Source: Dimorphilus gyrociliatus
Taxonomy: Eukaryota; Annelida; Polychaeta; Dinophilidae
Reading direction: 5' to 3'
DNA length: 64,000 bases
Assembly: GCA_904063045.1 (NCBI GenBank)
Contig: CAJFCJ010000012.1
Coordinates: forward strand, 62,001-126,000
Part shown: positions 27,601-39,015 of the stretch, piece by piece
Position numbering within the stretch: the first letter of the stretch is position 1
How the letters are laid out: each line of letters opens with the position of its first letter
The notes under the pieces: generated by a model
What the model saw: the letters and a program-made list of their open reading frames with translations, nothing else
What the model was told of the DNA's origin: nothing
Databases searched by the model: none
Program-made: the position numbers and the translations under genes

Positions 27601-30600
27601 TAACTAAAATAATCGCCATTGCTAAGGATTATTTAATAATCCATATTGTTTGTAGTACCACAGGTCGCTTTTTGTCAGTTCTCTAAAAAAAGATATTTTC
27701 CGATATTTTTGACTCATATATAGCCCGAAGGTCAATCGGATTGAAAGAAAAAAAGAAAGAAGTAGACCTTTTAAGGTATTAAGATTGTTTTTTCTCTCTT
27801 TTTCTATTGCTTCTACTATTTTCTTTCGCCTAAAAATAAAAAGAGACATTTTCCTACTTTTAATCATTTAAAAAAAAAAATTTTTTGTAACCTTCATAAG
27901 AGACAAGTATAAGAAGATGACATTTTCTGTTCTCTCTTGTTTAATGAAGATAATTACAAACAGAGCATATATTGTATGTAATTTAATTGTCTTTTCTACT
28001 ACCAAAAAGATTGATTTGTTATGTTTGAAAAGAAAGATTAACATATTACGAATAAAATGTGTTATTTTTAAACTATGCTAGTACAACTTTTTTTTTTTGT
28101 TAAATAAAGTAAACACTACTATTCTAAAAATAGCAAAGTTTTTTCAGTGAGTATTGATGGTAGAGAAACTTAAGGTAGCGCATTTTGATTTATAATTTGA
28201 CAAGTCATTTTAGAAGTCGAAAATGAATGAAACAATTTTCGATTTTTATTTACATGGACGTACGCACACGCATACTACTCACACAAACACACAGACACAT
28301 TCACACACTCCTTTTGTCTGAAATATTCCCTTTCTCCCTCTTCATACGTCTCTCGTTTATATTTTTTGTAAACAAAAATAAAAAGTCTGTTCATTTTGAT
28401 CCTTTCATATCGACACAGGCCTATTTTGGCGGATATTATCGTCAATTATTTAAGTTCAGTTAAGGGAAGCATAACAAAATTTGCTGGTTTTCATTTCCCT
28501 TCCTAAATACAACCATCGATCGATTAGCATTCATTTTAGGTTATAACAATCAATGACTTTGATTGTATTTAGTTAAAAACACTTGAAACTCAAAGTATTG
28601 GGAAAACGTAAATTATGGAATATTTTTGGATATGCCACTGGAATAACTAATTAGGGAATGTTCGTTTTTTAAACGAGCTTGTTCTTTTTTGAGAACAAGC
28701 CAAGCTGAAAATGACTAACCCTCGATAAAAAGAGGCCGGTCAAGTGAGCGGTAACAAGAAAATAGCTACTCTTTTGAAAAATTGTGATAACAAGCCCATA
28801 TTTTAATGAAGGCATTATAATTTAGACAACGCCCCAATAGTTAACGATACATGCATAGGCCATATACATGTTATATAATATATATATACTTTTTAATATA
28901 GTCATGTTAAAATATGAATATGAAATTTTAGATTAAGATAAGCTTATTACCTAAATATTTGAAAGAATTTCAATAGACTTTTCTAATTTGTAATAGCATA
29001 ATTCCATATAGTAGTACCATATTTATCTAGGCTTATGCACATGTAGAACATCTTGACATACTGTATATTAGTATATATGTAAATAGTGGCTCATGAAAAA
29101 CTAATCAAATTGTTGATACCAATTCTTAAGTAAGGGAAAAAATCCTATTTTTTTCACTTGGTCACTTAATAGAAATTATTTATTTTGCAAAAACCTAAAA
29201 AATCGGATGCCTAATAAGATATCTACAGTATTTATAATTGCAAGTAAATAGGGGCAGGTGGCTTGGCAAAACCCCATCTTCTTAGCTTAATTTCTCAACA
29301 AATTCTGTGTCACTGGGATTCGGACCATCTCACCATTATTAAATTATCCATTCAAACTTTAACTACTAAAATTAAACAGAATGTAATTTATGTATGAATT
29401 TTTTTTCTTTATAAATAATTAATATTTAGATTGATCGCGATAAAAGCGTTACTCTACAAAGGGGATGCTTCTATCGGTAAAGAAGGATTAACTATTGTCC
29501 GCTTTTCCTCGATAAAATTCAATAAATGACAAAGTTCTAAAAAAGGACGTTGCTATTGACTACACATCTATTACACATATAGTATAAAATGATTATGTAA
29601 AAACATTGATTTACTATTTGAGAATTTTCAATAGTAAGCATTAAAGGAGGATTAAATATTGAAATACGAGAAACAGTATTGGAAGAAATAGTTTTGTAAA
29701 TTCGATGAGTTGCCCATCTACTCTGACACCCGGTACATTTTATTAGCGTTGCGCATCGATCTCTTTACAAGAGGGGGTCCAGTGAGTAAAGCGCCTAAGT
29801 ACTTTTGTCAACAAACAATGTTTTCAATTTACCTACCGCAATAATTGTCGGTTGCTGCTTGACCGTCCGAATTTAGTCGACAAATTACCTCCCTATTTTG
29901 GTATCCGGATCCACAGGAACCCTTAACTATGCAACGGCCCCAATCTTTAACTGTCCAATCACCCCTGGAAAGAAGTATGACTGTTTAATGGAATGCTTTT
30001 TTTTGGATATATAAAAGGCAAATTTGTCTGTAACTGGTAGCAGGAGTAGTGGTATGTAACTTCTGCATAAATATATCAACTCAAATACTTGATAATTTAG
30101 TAACATTTTTTTAAAAATACGTCCTTGTCAGTTGATTTTATCGAAAGTCGTTCTAATTAAGACTCATTAGTGGCAGGCAAGCCTTGTTTTTTAGCCATAG
30201 CATTTAATATCTACATACGTATATATACAATATACTGTATATAATTAAAGTTTTTACTTTAAACTGCCAAACAAATTACAAATAATTTATGTGAAAGGCT
30301 ATTTTTAGACATTTCCAAAATTCTAATACCAGTTTTTCATATACTGTATAGACATATTATACTGTATATATACTGCTTAGATAGAGATATGTTTTTGAAG
30401 TAAGTATATAACCACTTCAATAATAGAAAATGTACAATTATCAATAATAATTTCATTATAAATCATCTAAGGATTTATCGCAGCCCTTCTAAAAACTCTG
30501 TCAGTTTCAGTACGTAGTATTGCCTCTTTTGGGAATAGCAATGAGAATAACACTCTCCCTTTTTACTCTATTTTCCTGGGAAAAAATCCTCATACCTGGA

Positions 30601-33600
30601 ACATTCTCGACCTACACAAGGTTGAATTTCTATTTGAGGGGGACAAGAAATGCCTCTATGAGATGAGGGTCTGATAGTTTTCCGTCTTCTTTTCTTTTGT
30701 CCTCGACCACAACTAGAAGAACAGCTTGACCAGCTCTGCCATTCGCTTACAAGGCAATCACACGGTAAACTACATTGTCTTTCTTGTATAGGTTTTTCTG
30801 TTAGGAATAATCATTAATAGAATGTTGTAAAGATAATCCCTAGTTTCTTTTTCTTTTTATTCTTTTCATTTACAAAAACTGTTTTTATTAAAGATTTATA
30901 TTTCATAGGGACATTAACGTTTATTATTTATGTTTTCTTAATAAATAACAAAAAGAAAGAAAATAAACATTGAACCGGAAGTTCTTAACGCTATCAATAC
31001 GGCGTTAAATGTACGAGTCAGAAAGAGATCCTTCTCAATTACCGCCCCGCCACATTCCATCCTTATCCATCAACGTCCCGTAAGCCGCGTTTGGTACTCG
31101 ATCGTTAAAAATTGGCGCTGTGCAAGAACGCGTAAGCCGGATAAAGTATTTAAAGCTGAACAATTGAAGCGGATGGAAAAATTGTGAGCAAGCTGATGGA
31201 ATTATGGATTTGCGCTATTTTGAGTTTTCAACCTAGTATGACTTTCAGATCATAAAGCATTTATGTTTGTTTTATACAGACATTATCTACCAATATCCAC
31301 CAAATGAGATAATTATTCTTTGGTAAGAATAAATATTCCCATAGAAACATATAAAAAACTGGACGTTATTGTTATACCCTCTTTTTTTTCTAAAAAAAAA
31401 AACATTAATTATTACTTTTTTAACGATGTATATATTTTCTTTTATGCATTAAATTTTCCAGATTTTGTACTCGTTATATCCATTGTTCAAACGGTTCCCA
31501 GTATGCATAATACTAAGTTTTTGTGTTTAATATATATTATTCAATAAACTCCTATAATAGTTAATGATAAGGACAAGTGCTAGTTTAATTTTATTAATCA
31601 ATTAAGAATTCAAACTAAAGAAATAAATTATTAGATAGAATTTAAATTTAATTAATAAAGTTACCTTAACTTCATCTAATATTTACAAGGTTTGCAGCGT
31701 AATAGTCGAATATCTATATTAGTATATCGTAAATTTTTCTAATGATCTAATTTGTAACATAACAAGAGAAAATCTATTTCCTACCAATAGTAGCTTTAAT
31801 AGCCAGTTTGACTGGCCCTTAACTCCTTTCAAACACGATTAACTTTTTGTGTAATAGTATAATTAAACTGCACAGTACAGCTTGAGTAAATTCTTATTAG
31901 TCTAAATTCCTTTCGTAAAAATTAATAATATTGCTCTTACAAAAAAAGTTAGTGGAATTATTTACATGCATATATTTACATATATATATATAAAACCACG
32001 CTATATATGTACAGTGTAGACTGTACAAATTGAAATAATATATATTAAATGCGTGTAATACAAATTATGTTTAGCAGCTATTTCTTTTTTTAAGAATTGC
32101 TGGTTTATATAAATAATATAATAGTCATAGAATAGTATTATCATTACTCCTATTAAAACCATATACACAATGTTATTTTGTGTCATAAAAAAGGATTTAC
32201 TATAAAGTAAGACTTTTTTGTATACTTTGCGTTAAATTATAGAATATTATATTGCAAATAGGGAACAAAAAGGAATTTTAATGAAAATCTACTAGAACCT
32301 AACTTTCATAGAGTCTTTAAGTAAGAAAAGAGATAGCTCTCTTATAAGAGATGTTTTTTAAAGAAATTTACTAGTGTTTTCTTTTCATTTTACCTCCTTT
32401 TCCACGTTCTAAATAACTAGGTTAAAAATGAAACCATACAATGGTTTTATTAAGGTTTCATAATATATGAGGTCACATAAGAATAGAACTCTAAGGTCAA
32501 GAATCTTTTTGGTAATTTATTCTAATGGAATAGTAACCTTTAACTTATTGATCATTTGAAACAGAATGGAGACGATTCCTCGAATAACGGATTCTGACTA
32601 CGCTAGTCGACGCAATTTAACCCAGTAATATATCTGCACGACTTGATGCAATGGGAACGATACCTTTTGCCGCTCGAAACCTTTCTTTGACACTTTCATA
32701 TCACGTTTTGGCACTAAACTCTCGGAAATTGTAACTGAATGAAGTGACACCTGCTACAACAACAAATTTCTTCTTGGTCGACTACTAATAACTTAACTTA
32801 TTTCTAAAACTCATTTATTTAACAATTATTAAACAAGGCATGATTTTCTTCTATTTGAAGGAATAATTACAGTAAAGTAGTGAGGAGTAAGAAAAATAAA
32901 TTTAGAAATAAATGGAAGAGTCTATCTCTGTGTCAGTCGATTGACTATTTTAGAAGAGATGGTTAGGAGAAAATTTTTCGTAGGCCTAATGGCTTTTTTG
33001 TACTTGGTCGTTTCGGTTTTCAAGTAAAGTGACGCTCTTAGACGCCAAGAGCGCCGAAATGACGGCAGCTTTTATTGATGCAAGAACGAACCTACATATA
33101 AAATTTCAGGAAGATTAGCAAAGGAAGTAGGGTTTTTGATGGAGTGACGGTATAAAAAAGAGAAGAAATACTGATTCACCTTTTACAGGTACAGTACTCG
33201 TGCCGTAATGAAAACCTTGTTAATAATAACGAGAATTTACAGACTCTAAACGCTTAGAAGTCTCCAAGTACAGGGAAAAATAAACTCGTACTTATCTTTA
33301 TAAGAAATTGTAATAATAGAATACTTTATGTATACATACATTACTTAACGAGAAAATTACCAAATATGATACAGTTCAATTATATTCTTTTGTATATTAA
33401 ATCATTATTTATATTAAAAATCGAAATTTTCAAGTATTATGTTAAATTCCTGCTTAAATTCAATAATAAATAATTTATTAAATTTTGTTGAAGTGTTGGA
33501 AAAGATAAAAAACTGAAAACACATTTGATTGACATAAAATATATCATCGATACAATTTTATTGATTACCAGATGTTTCGTCAATACTGTCTCGACATATT

Positions 33601-35810
33601 TTACGGATTATTTGAACAAAATCTTGAAATATTTCTCTATAACACGTTAAAGTACTAGCTTATATAAGCAAAGTTCCATGCTCTATTTCCTACTATCGTT
33701 GTTTCTGATTCCCTAGTGTACCATCTTACTTGTTGATGTTTGTATTGTCCTATCATATTTTATCTACATTTTAGCAGTGAATCACTTGTAACATAATATA
33801 CGTTTCCCAAAAAGATGTAGGTAAAAGGAAATCCTTTTAAGTGAGACTTAATAAAAACTACTTGCCATCAACTTGTTCATTTTTTAGTCACTCGACAAAA
33901 AATAATAACACGATTATTGTAAAAAAAAAAAAAAAAAGAAAAAAAAACTGAAATTTCTCAATTTTGCTCATAAAATTTTTTTAAACCCAGCTTTAGTCAA
34001 CTGATGTCAATCGATATTAAAATAAAGAGTACACTTGGGTAAAATCATCAAATCTTCGACACTATGCTCTTTTTATAGATAAATATACATGCTATGTTTA
34101 TCTATATCTACAAGATATATATATATATATATATTTATATGTGCATCAAGTGTATATTGTAGATATAGAGATACATATATGTCTAAATACATATATATTT
34201 ATATATGACTATTTCTTACTAGTTAAATAAATGTTTTAATAAATTAATGGAACCTGGTATAGTTTTGGATCAAATTAAATTCAATAAATTTCTATAACGG
34301 CAGGTATAAGGTTTCTAGTACTCTATTTTATACAAATAGTATAATGTATACCAATCAGAAAGAATTTCATCAACGTATACTTTATGTATACGCATATACT
34401 ATATATTTACTGTATATATACAGTATATATAAACTGTATATTCGTCTCTGAGAGATGAAAAGTGTTTCCCACTGTCTTTGTTAATAGTGAAGGATAAAGA
34501 AAATGAAAAAACAACGGAACGAAAAGGAAATGAATAAAGAAAAAGAGAAAGAAAGGAAAATATATATATATATATATATATATTTTCAGTTGAGAGATTA
34601 AATAAAACAAATTTTTTCAGTCTTTCATTAAAAGAGAAAGACGATCTTTCAATTTTAAAATTCAATTGAAGAGTAAAGAGCAAAAAATTATCATAAATCT
34701 TATATGATTTCAGACAAGTTTATCATTGAATTTTTCACTTTTTGTTGCTATTTGTCCTTAAATCTCTCTTTCTCTTTCAAATTTACATAGTTATCTTATA
34801 ACTGTATATAATACAGTATAAGATAATTTATTACTATGATACTTAAACTGAAGGTTATAAAAACTTCTTGTATTCTATTTTAATAAAGTAGATGACAAAC
34901 TCTATTTATATATACTATATTCTATGTCCTTTAAAATTGATTAAGGAATTCTATCTTAAGAATATTCTCCTTCGAAATGCTACTTTTAAATGGAGAAATT
35001 CAATGCCATATGACTTAAGTGTTCTATATAATTTCTATGAGTAAAGAAAGTAATTTCTTCTAATCTCTCTAAATATAAAGTATAATAAAGTAGCGGATAT
35101 TTTTCAACTGATCAAAATATAATTTCTTTTCTAACCAAAGACTTGACCTGTTAAAATTTGGTTTATACAGTTGTACAAATAGTATAGAAATACTTAAGTA
35201 AGTTTTCAACAAGCTTGTTCGTTATTGTTATAAAATAGAGAAAGAAAAGAGAGCACTTACGGAGGTTTCTGCAATATTTCTCTGGAATAACGTTCCCCTC
35301 TCTTCCTATACATTGAACAAGTCTTTTTTTTATTCCTTTTTGACAATTTTCAGATTTTTTAGCTGTATTCCAAAGACGGCAAGATGACCACCTTTCAGTT
35401 TTCCATTCACTCTTTGTTGAACATGTTGAAAAATTTGCACACTTTTTTGTTTGAACGAGATCAGGACATTTTAATCCTTCCGAAGGTGGTAATAAAATAC
35501 TTCTACTCCTATATTGTATAGGTAAACAGTTCGAGCTACATCCAGACCAAGGCGACCATTCTGAAACGACACAGTTGTTCTGACATGTTTTACATTTTTG
35601 TTTTTCCGAAGGTTTTTCTATTTGAAATCCACGGCAAAAAGACGCTGGAACGGGCTCCCTTGAATGAACGCACGAAACCAATCGCTTCTGCTCGCAGGAA
35701 CAACAGTTAGTTTCTTCTATTGGTTTGCAACGTCCCCAATTTTCCTTCCGAAATTCGAATAGGCCGCCAACGGTCGTGACTAGCACGATCGGCAGCCAGA
35801 ACGCACGCAT
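9118..35810 (-). CDS. THSD7: Thrombospondin type-1 domain transmembrane protein, THSD7A/B orthologue
   Basis: Eleven exons (5' to 3'): 35810-35261, 30797-30596, 29964-29837, 25885-25664, 21053-20196, 19444-18665, 17972-17147, 15269-15046, 10308-10186, 10073-10047, 9500-9118. All phases match and the total is 1440 residues. It starts with a signal peptide (MRAFWLPIVLVTTVGG). I count 21 TSP1 repeats, alternating between the WSxWSxC type and the WKxGxWGxC type, which is the characteristic THSD7 arrangement. The 21st is degenerate and is followed by a Cys-rich EGF-like stretch. A single membrane helix lies near residues 1328-1352, then a basic stop-transfer and a tail of about 85 residues with a PPPPPKPS run. 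In vertebrates THSD7A is a surface protein of endothelium, podocytes and neural tissue; that role is not shown here. Most introns are 0.5-4.7 kb, far longer than in the EGF gene. The length is slightly below the vertebrate proteins (about 1600). Confidence 0.93.
9501..10046 (-). other. THSD7 intron with TA microsatellite
   Basis: This intron lies between the microexon and the transmembrane exon. It contains a (TA)n block at about 9889-9922 and a TAGATGGCG word at 9514-9522 close to the acceptor. No coding potential is seen. Confidence 0.7.
10047..10073 (-). other. 27-bp microexon of the THSD7 gene
   Basis: On the minus strand a 27-base block is bounded by cttacag and gtgagt, both strong splice motifs, and is phase 1 at both ends. 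It encodes nine residues (DALELAFNK when joined) in the juxtamembrane stalk just before the transmembrane exon. It can be included or skipped without changing frame: 10308-10186 could join directly to 9500-9118. This suggests a regulated stalk-length variant. Confidence 0.75.
10931..10979. repeat. (CT)n microsatellite
   Basis: CT dinucleotide tract with minor interruptions inside a THSD7 intron. It generates low-complexity Leu/Ser open frames on the plus strand that are not genes. Confidence 0.9.
13818..13862. repeat. (TA)n microsatellite
   Basis: A TA tract interrupted once by CAG lies in a THSD7 intron. Similar blocks occur at 9889-9922, 21858-21879, 23973-23998, 34114-34134, 34561-34583, 41616-41650, 48441-48464, 59967-59991, 61037-61083, 61913-61930 and 62700-62747. 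Most are intronic or intergenic, and several are broken by ACTGT or ACAGT. Confidence 0.9.
15270..17146 (-). other. THSD7 intron, mostly featureless
   Basis: AT-rich intron of about 1.9 kb. The only local structure seen is a pair of ATAGACGCCTA words (16321 and 16407) and one CACGTG. No exon or RNA gene is recognised. Confidence 0.6.
21054..25663 (-). other. THSD7 long intron
   Basis: This 4.6-kb intron contains a (CT)n tract at 21590-21628 and (TA)n tracts at 21858-21879 and 23973-23998. Open frames within it, such as 23463-23708, lack TSP1 cysteines and splice context. No other gene is visible on either strand. Confidence 0.6.
21590..21628. repeat. (CT)n microsatellite
   Basis: Second CT dinucleotide tract, in the 4.6-kb THSD7 intron, nearly uninterrupted. 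Confidence 0.9.
25886..29836 (-). other. THSD7 long intron
   Basis: A 4-kb AT-rich intron with a CA-rich stretch (about 28261-28310) and a 9-bp perfect-stem hairpin (28677-28700). No coding exon was found on either strand. Confidence 0.6.
30798..35260 (-). other. THSD7 first coding intron
   Basis: This 4.5-kb intron follows the signal-peptide exon. It contains GC-richer patches (about 30990-31170, 32580-32700 and 33000-33070), an A-rich tract (33921-33948) and TA microsatellites (34114-34134, 34561-34583). First introns often hold regulatory elements, but none can be assigned here. Confidence 0.55.
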
Positions 35811-35811
35811 G

Positions 35812-35826
35812 TCATCCGTTGTCCAT
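35812..35826 (-). promoter_or_regulatory. Minimal upstream ORF before the THSD7 start codon
   Basis: On the minus strand an ATG in good context (gccATGg) at 35826-35824 opens a four-codon frame ending in TGA at 35814-35812, one base before the THSD7 ATG at 35810-35808. A second out-of-frame ATG (35815-35813) overlaps the main start. If the 5' UTR reaches this far, both would reduce initiation at the main ATG. The transcription start is unknown. Confidence 0.35.
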
Positions 35827-38800
35827 GGCTGAACGCCGACTACTAAAAGAACGTAAAACTTGCTTTGACAGCTCCACCTATCGCAGTGCGGAAAACTAAC
35901 AATTCTTTCTATGAATGGTAAGACAAAATCAATTCCTATGGCAGTTAAAAATTGGCCATAAATATGTTTATTATTATAATCCGATAAAAATGAGCTACAT
36001 TCAATTGTTAACTTAAACCATCGATATTTTTATATTACTCAAAGTCTTAACTACAAATGTTTTCTTTACTGTACAAACTCTGTAATTAATTGAAATGTAC
36101 AATTACTTACAAAATTTAAATATCGTGTGAGATATGAGATACCAAATCAATACATTCTAAGAACGTGATTTGAATTGCGACATTGGTTTTTGTTAGGATA
36201 AAGACGTCTGGCTAATTGTGAATTTTTATTAGCATTGTATATTTTACAATAGAAACAGCAACCTTGTATTTTAAAGCTTCTTTCTTTTAAAAAAAAAAGA
36301 AAAAGAAGATACTTTTCTTTCCATCTTTCTTTCCTAATGATACTATCACAAAAAAAGAAAAGAAATAAAGAGGTAAAATATACGTCTAGACTCAGTTATC
36401 TTCAATTCTAGTTTCAACATCTTAAACTAAGTTTACAATTGTATAAATCTTTTCTCAGATGACCATAACAATTTTGTAAGATATAGCATTAATATCAATT
36501 TTCTGTAAAAGGGAAATCTCTACATAATTAAGTAATCAAAGACGACCTTTTACTATTTAGAGAGAGAAATGACAAAAAACTAGCTAAGAAATTTTCTTTA
36601 TTTTTTTACTTCCATAAAAAAGATATTCTTATTAATTCACCTCTTTTAATTAGGGTGTCAGGTGAATATTTTACAAGCACGTTTACTATATTTACCCGAT
36701 TTCAGTCGTTATAGATCTATAAATATAATTTTTTTGCTACTATATTTTCTATTAATGATTATTTCTTTTTTATTTCAACTTTATGTTCTATTTGTAAAAT
36801 GTTGAAAGTATAGTTACAATACTATTTTTCCTTATGAAAAAGTTCGAAGGGATTGAAAAGTATCTTTCTGTTTGCTTAAATCGAAAGAAATTAAACTTTT
36901 ATTTTACTATATTACTTTATTTTTAATATTTCAGTATAACGTATTGATAGCTGTCATGAAGATAATAAAATGAGGAGAGAAAGTGTCTTTGACAAAATCG
37001 ATGGCCATAACCTCAAGCTTACTGGAATGGCAAGGAATTGTTTTATCCAATTTTTCAATAGTAATAGCTCCTGGCTTTCCTTTTATTATACCATTCGCCT
37101 TTCAATTAGGACAAAAGTTATTTCAGCTATTTCTTTGCAGAGTTTGAATGAAATTTCTACGAAAATATATCGATATTTAACCTCATTCCCATAAAGAAAT
37201 ATCACATTTTACTCCTATAGAGACTTTAAATATTTTAATTTATTGTAAAGAAATGCAAACTATCGATGACTATGTCTTGTTATTTAAATGACAAAATGCA
37301 TCGAAAATAGCAATGAGCTGCAATAATATTACCTCGAACATTCTATGCTTTTCATGAAAAACGAACCTTTAAACCTTAAGGAAAAGAATTTTCTATACTA
37401 AGCTAAATATCTTTAACAAGGTAGAAATATATAAAGTATACAAATGAAACAGTATATACAGTATCTTAAGCAGTAACGTCGTATTTCTTTTAAATATTAA
37501 GTTTATATCGCTCCTGATATATAAATGAATAGCATATTAAAACTGTTAAAAATAATACGAAAAAAGACAAATTATACTATTTCTATTGATTGCGTAAACA
37601 TTTGTTAAAATCCCGTTTAAAATTGATGAAAATAGACATAGCAAAATAGATTAATAGGAGTATAGAATTTATTCAACTTTAACTAAGTCGATACTTTTTT
37701 TCTTCCAGGAAATTAACTTCTACCTATACTGTATACCTTTGCAAAGTATGATCAAGTACAAATAAATCACTCACGCTACACTCCTAGATTGTAATTTGTT
37801 ACTTTATGTTATTATCAGTATTCTTACCATAAAATTGAGCTAGATAGTCTTTTCAAAAATTTTATAAACAAATTAGAAACATAATCTGAACATTACTGTC
37901 TCTTTAAGAAATATTTATACTAAATATGATGGTAAGTTCTATGTATTAAGTACTGTCACGTTCTTATACTGCCCGCTTCGATGATTTTCCTTGTCAAGGA
38001 CCGATGCATTAGGAATTAATGACAGGGAAAGAGTGGTAAGATGTTCAGTAACTTGAAAGTTTTTGTGTCCTTCCTAATAGTTTAATGCTTTTTTAAGATG
38101 TATTATTTATTCATTATTTAGTTTTTGCACACGAATTTCTACCCATTCTATTTCCATTTTCTAGATATTTAATGAAAAAGATAATTTATAGATTCTTCTC
38201 GAATTTAAAATACTCTTAGCATTTCTTTTTACTATTGTAGAACGCTGCAAAAGATATATACATTTTTTTCTAGCTGCTAGTGACATCTACACTTAATTTT
38301 GCTCTTAATGGATACTTGAAGAAGTTTATCTTTCCTAATCTGTAATCTGTAATATGCACCTAATTAAGTTACTTTCTAATTTTAATAGATTAAAAACTAT
38401 CCTTTCAGATCATGCATATGAAACAATAATGCTACTTTTTCGCCATCTATCGATCTTAGTTCGAGTTAAGTAGTCCTTTTCCTTCATGAAAGTTTTTATC
38501 ATTATGAATGTATGGTGCTTATTAAGTATTGTAAAACATTACGTTACATTTTATATATTACAGAATAATGTGATATAGTTCTAGCTCATTTAACATCCAA
38601 TAATTCCCTCTTAAGCAGATATTGTCAGCACTGTATAAAAAGTAATAAATCAACAGTATAGATATACATAAAGAATAGATAAATTACATTCTACACAGAG
38701 AAGAGATACAAACTTCTCATTTATTTAGCATTGTTCCTTTCCGATTGGTAGAATCTATACCCAATGAAGTAATAAATATCTTAAACTCTCATTAAGCATC

Positions 38801-39015
38801 TGATAAGGATATTTTTAAAAAATATAATTTAAATTGACTTAATCTTAATTACTATATTTTAATGAATATTTCTATTATTTTTATTATAATAATCAGAGTA
38901 TTGAAATGAATTAGTGAAGCTTTTGTTTAATTTTTCAAGGAACAAAATTATCATCATCAAGCGTTTTTGAGTTAATATTAATAAATTTACATATATTTTT
39001 CGGTGAAATATTTGC
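35827..39015. other. Intergenic region between THSD7 5' end and the lectin gene 3' end
   Basis: About 3.2 kb separate two minus-strand genes, so this should hold the THSD7 promoter at its high-coordinate side of 35810 and the lectin 3' UTR near 39015. The minus-strand AATAAA at 38885-38880 is a plausible lectin polyadenylation signal, 131 bases after the stop. One 74-codon open frame (36970-37194, +) has no recognisable domain. No RNA gene was identified. Confidence 0.55.

Noticed and set aside
34399-34683. Open frames across a TA and purine tract
   Set aside because: Low-complexity Ile/Tyr and Phe/Leu translations of microsatellites; no splice or domain evidence.
36970-37194. 74-codon plus-strand open frame between THSD7 and the lectin gene
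   Set aside because: No domain, signal peptide or splice context, and its length is expected by chance in this composition.
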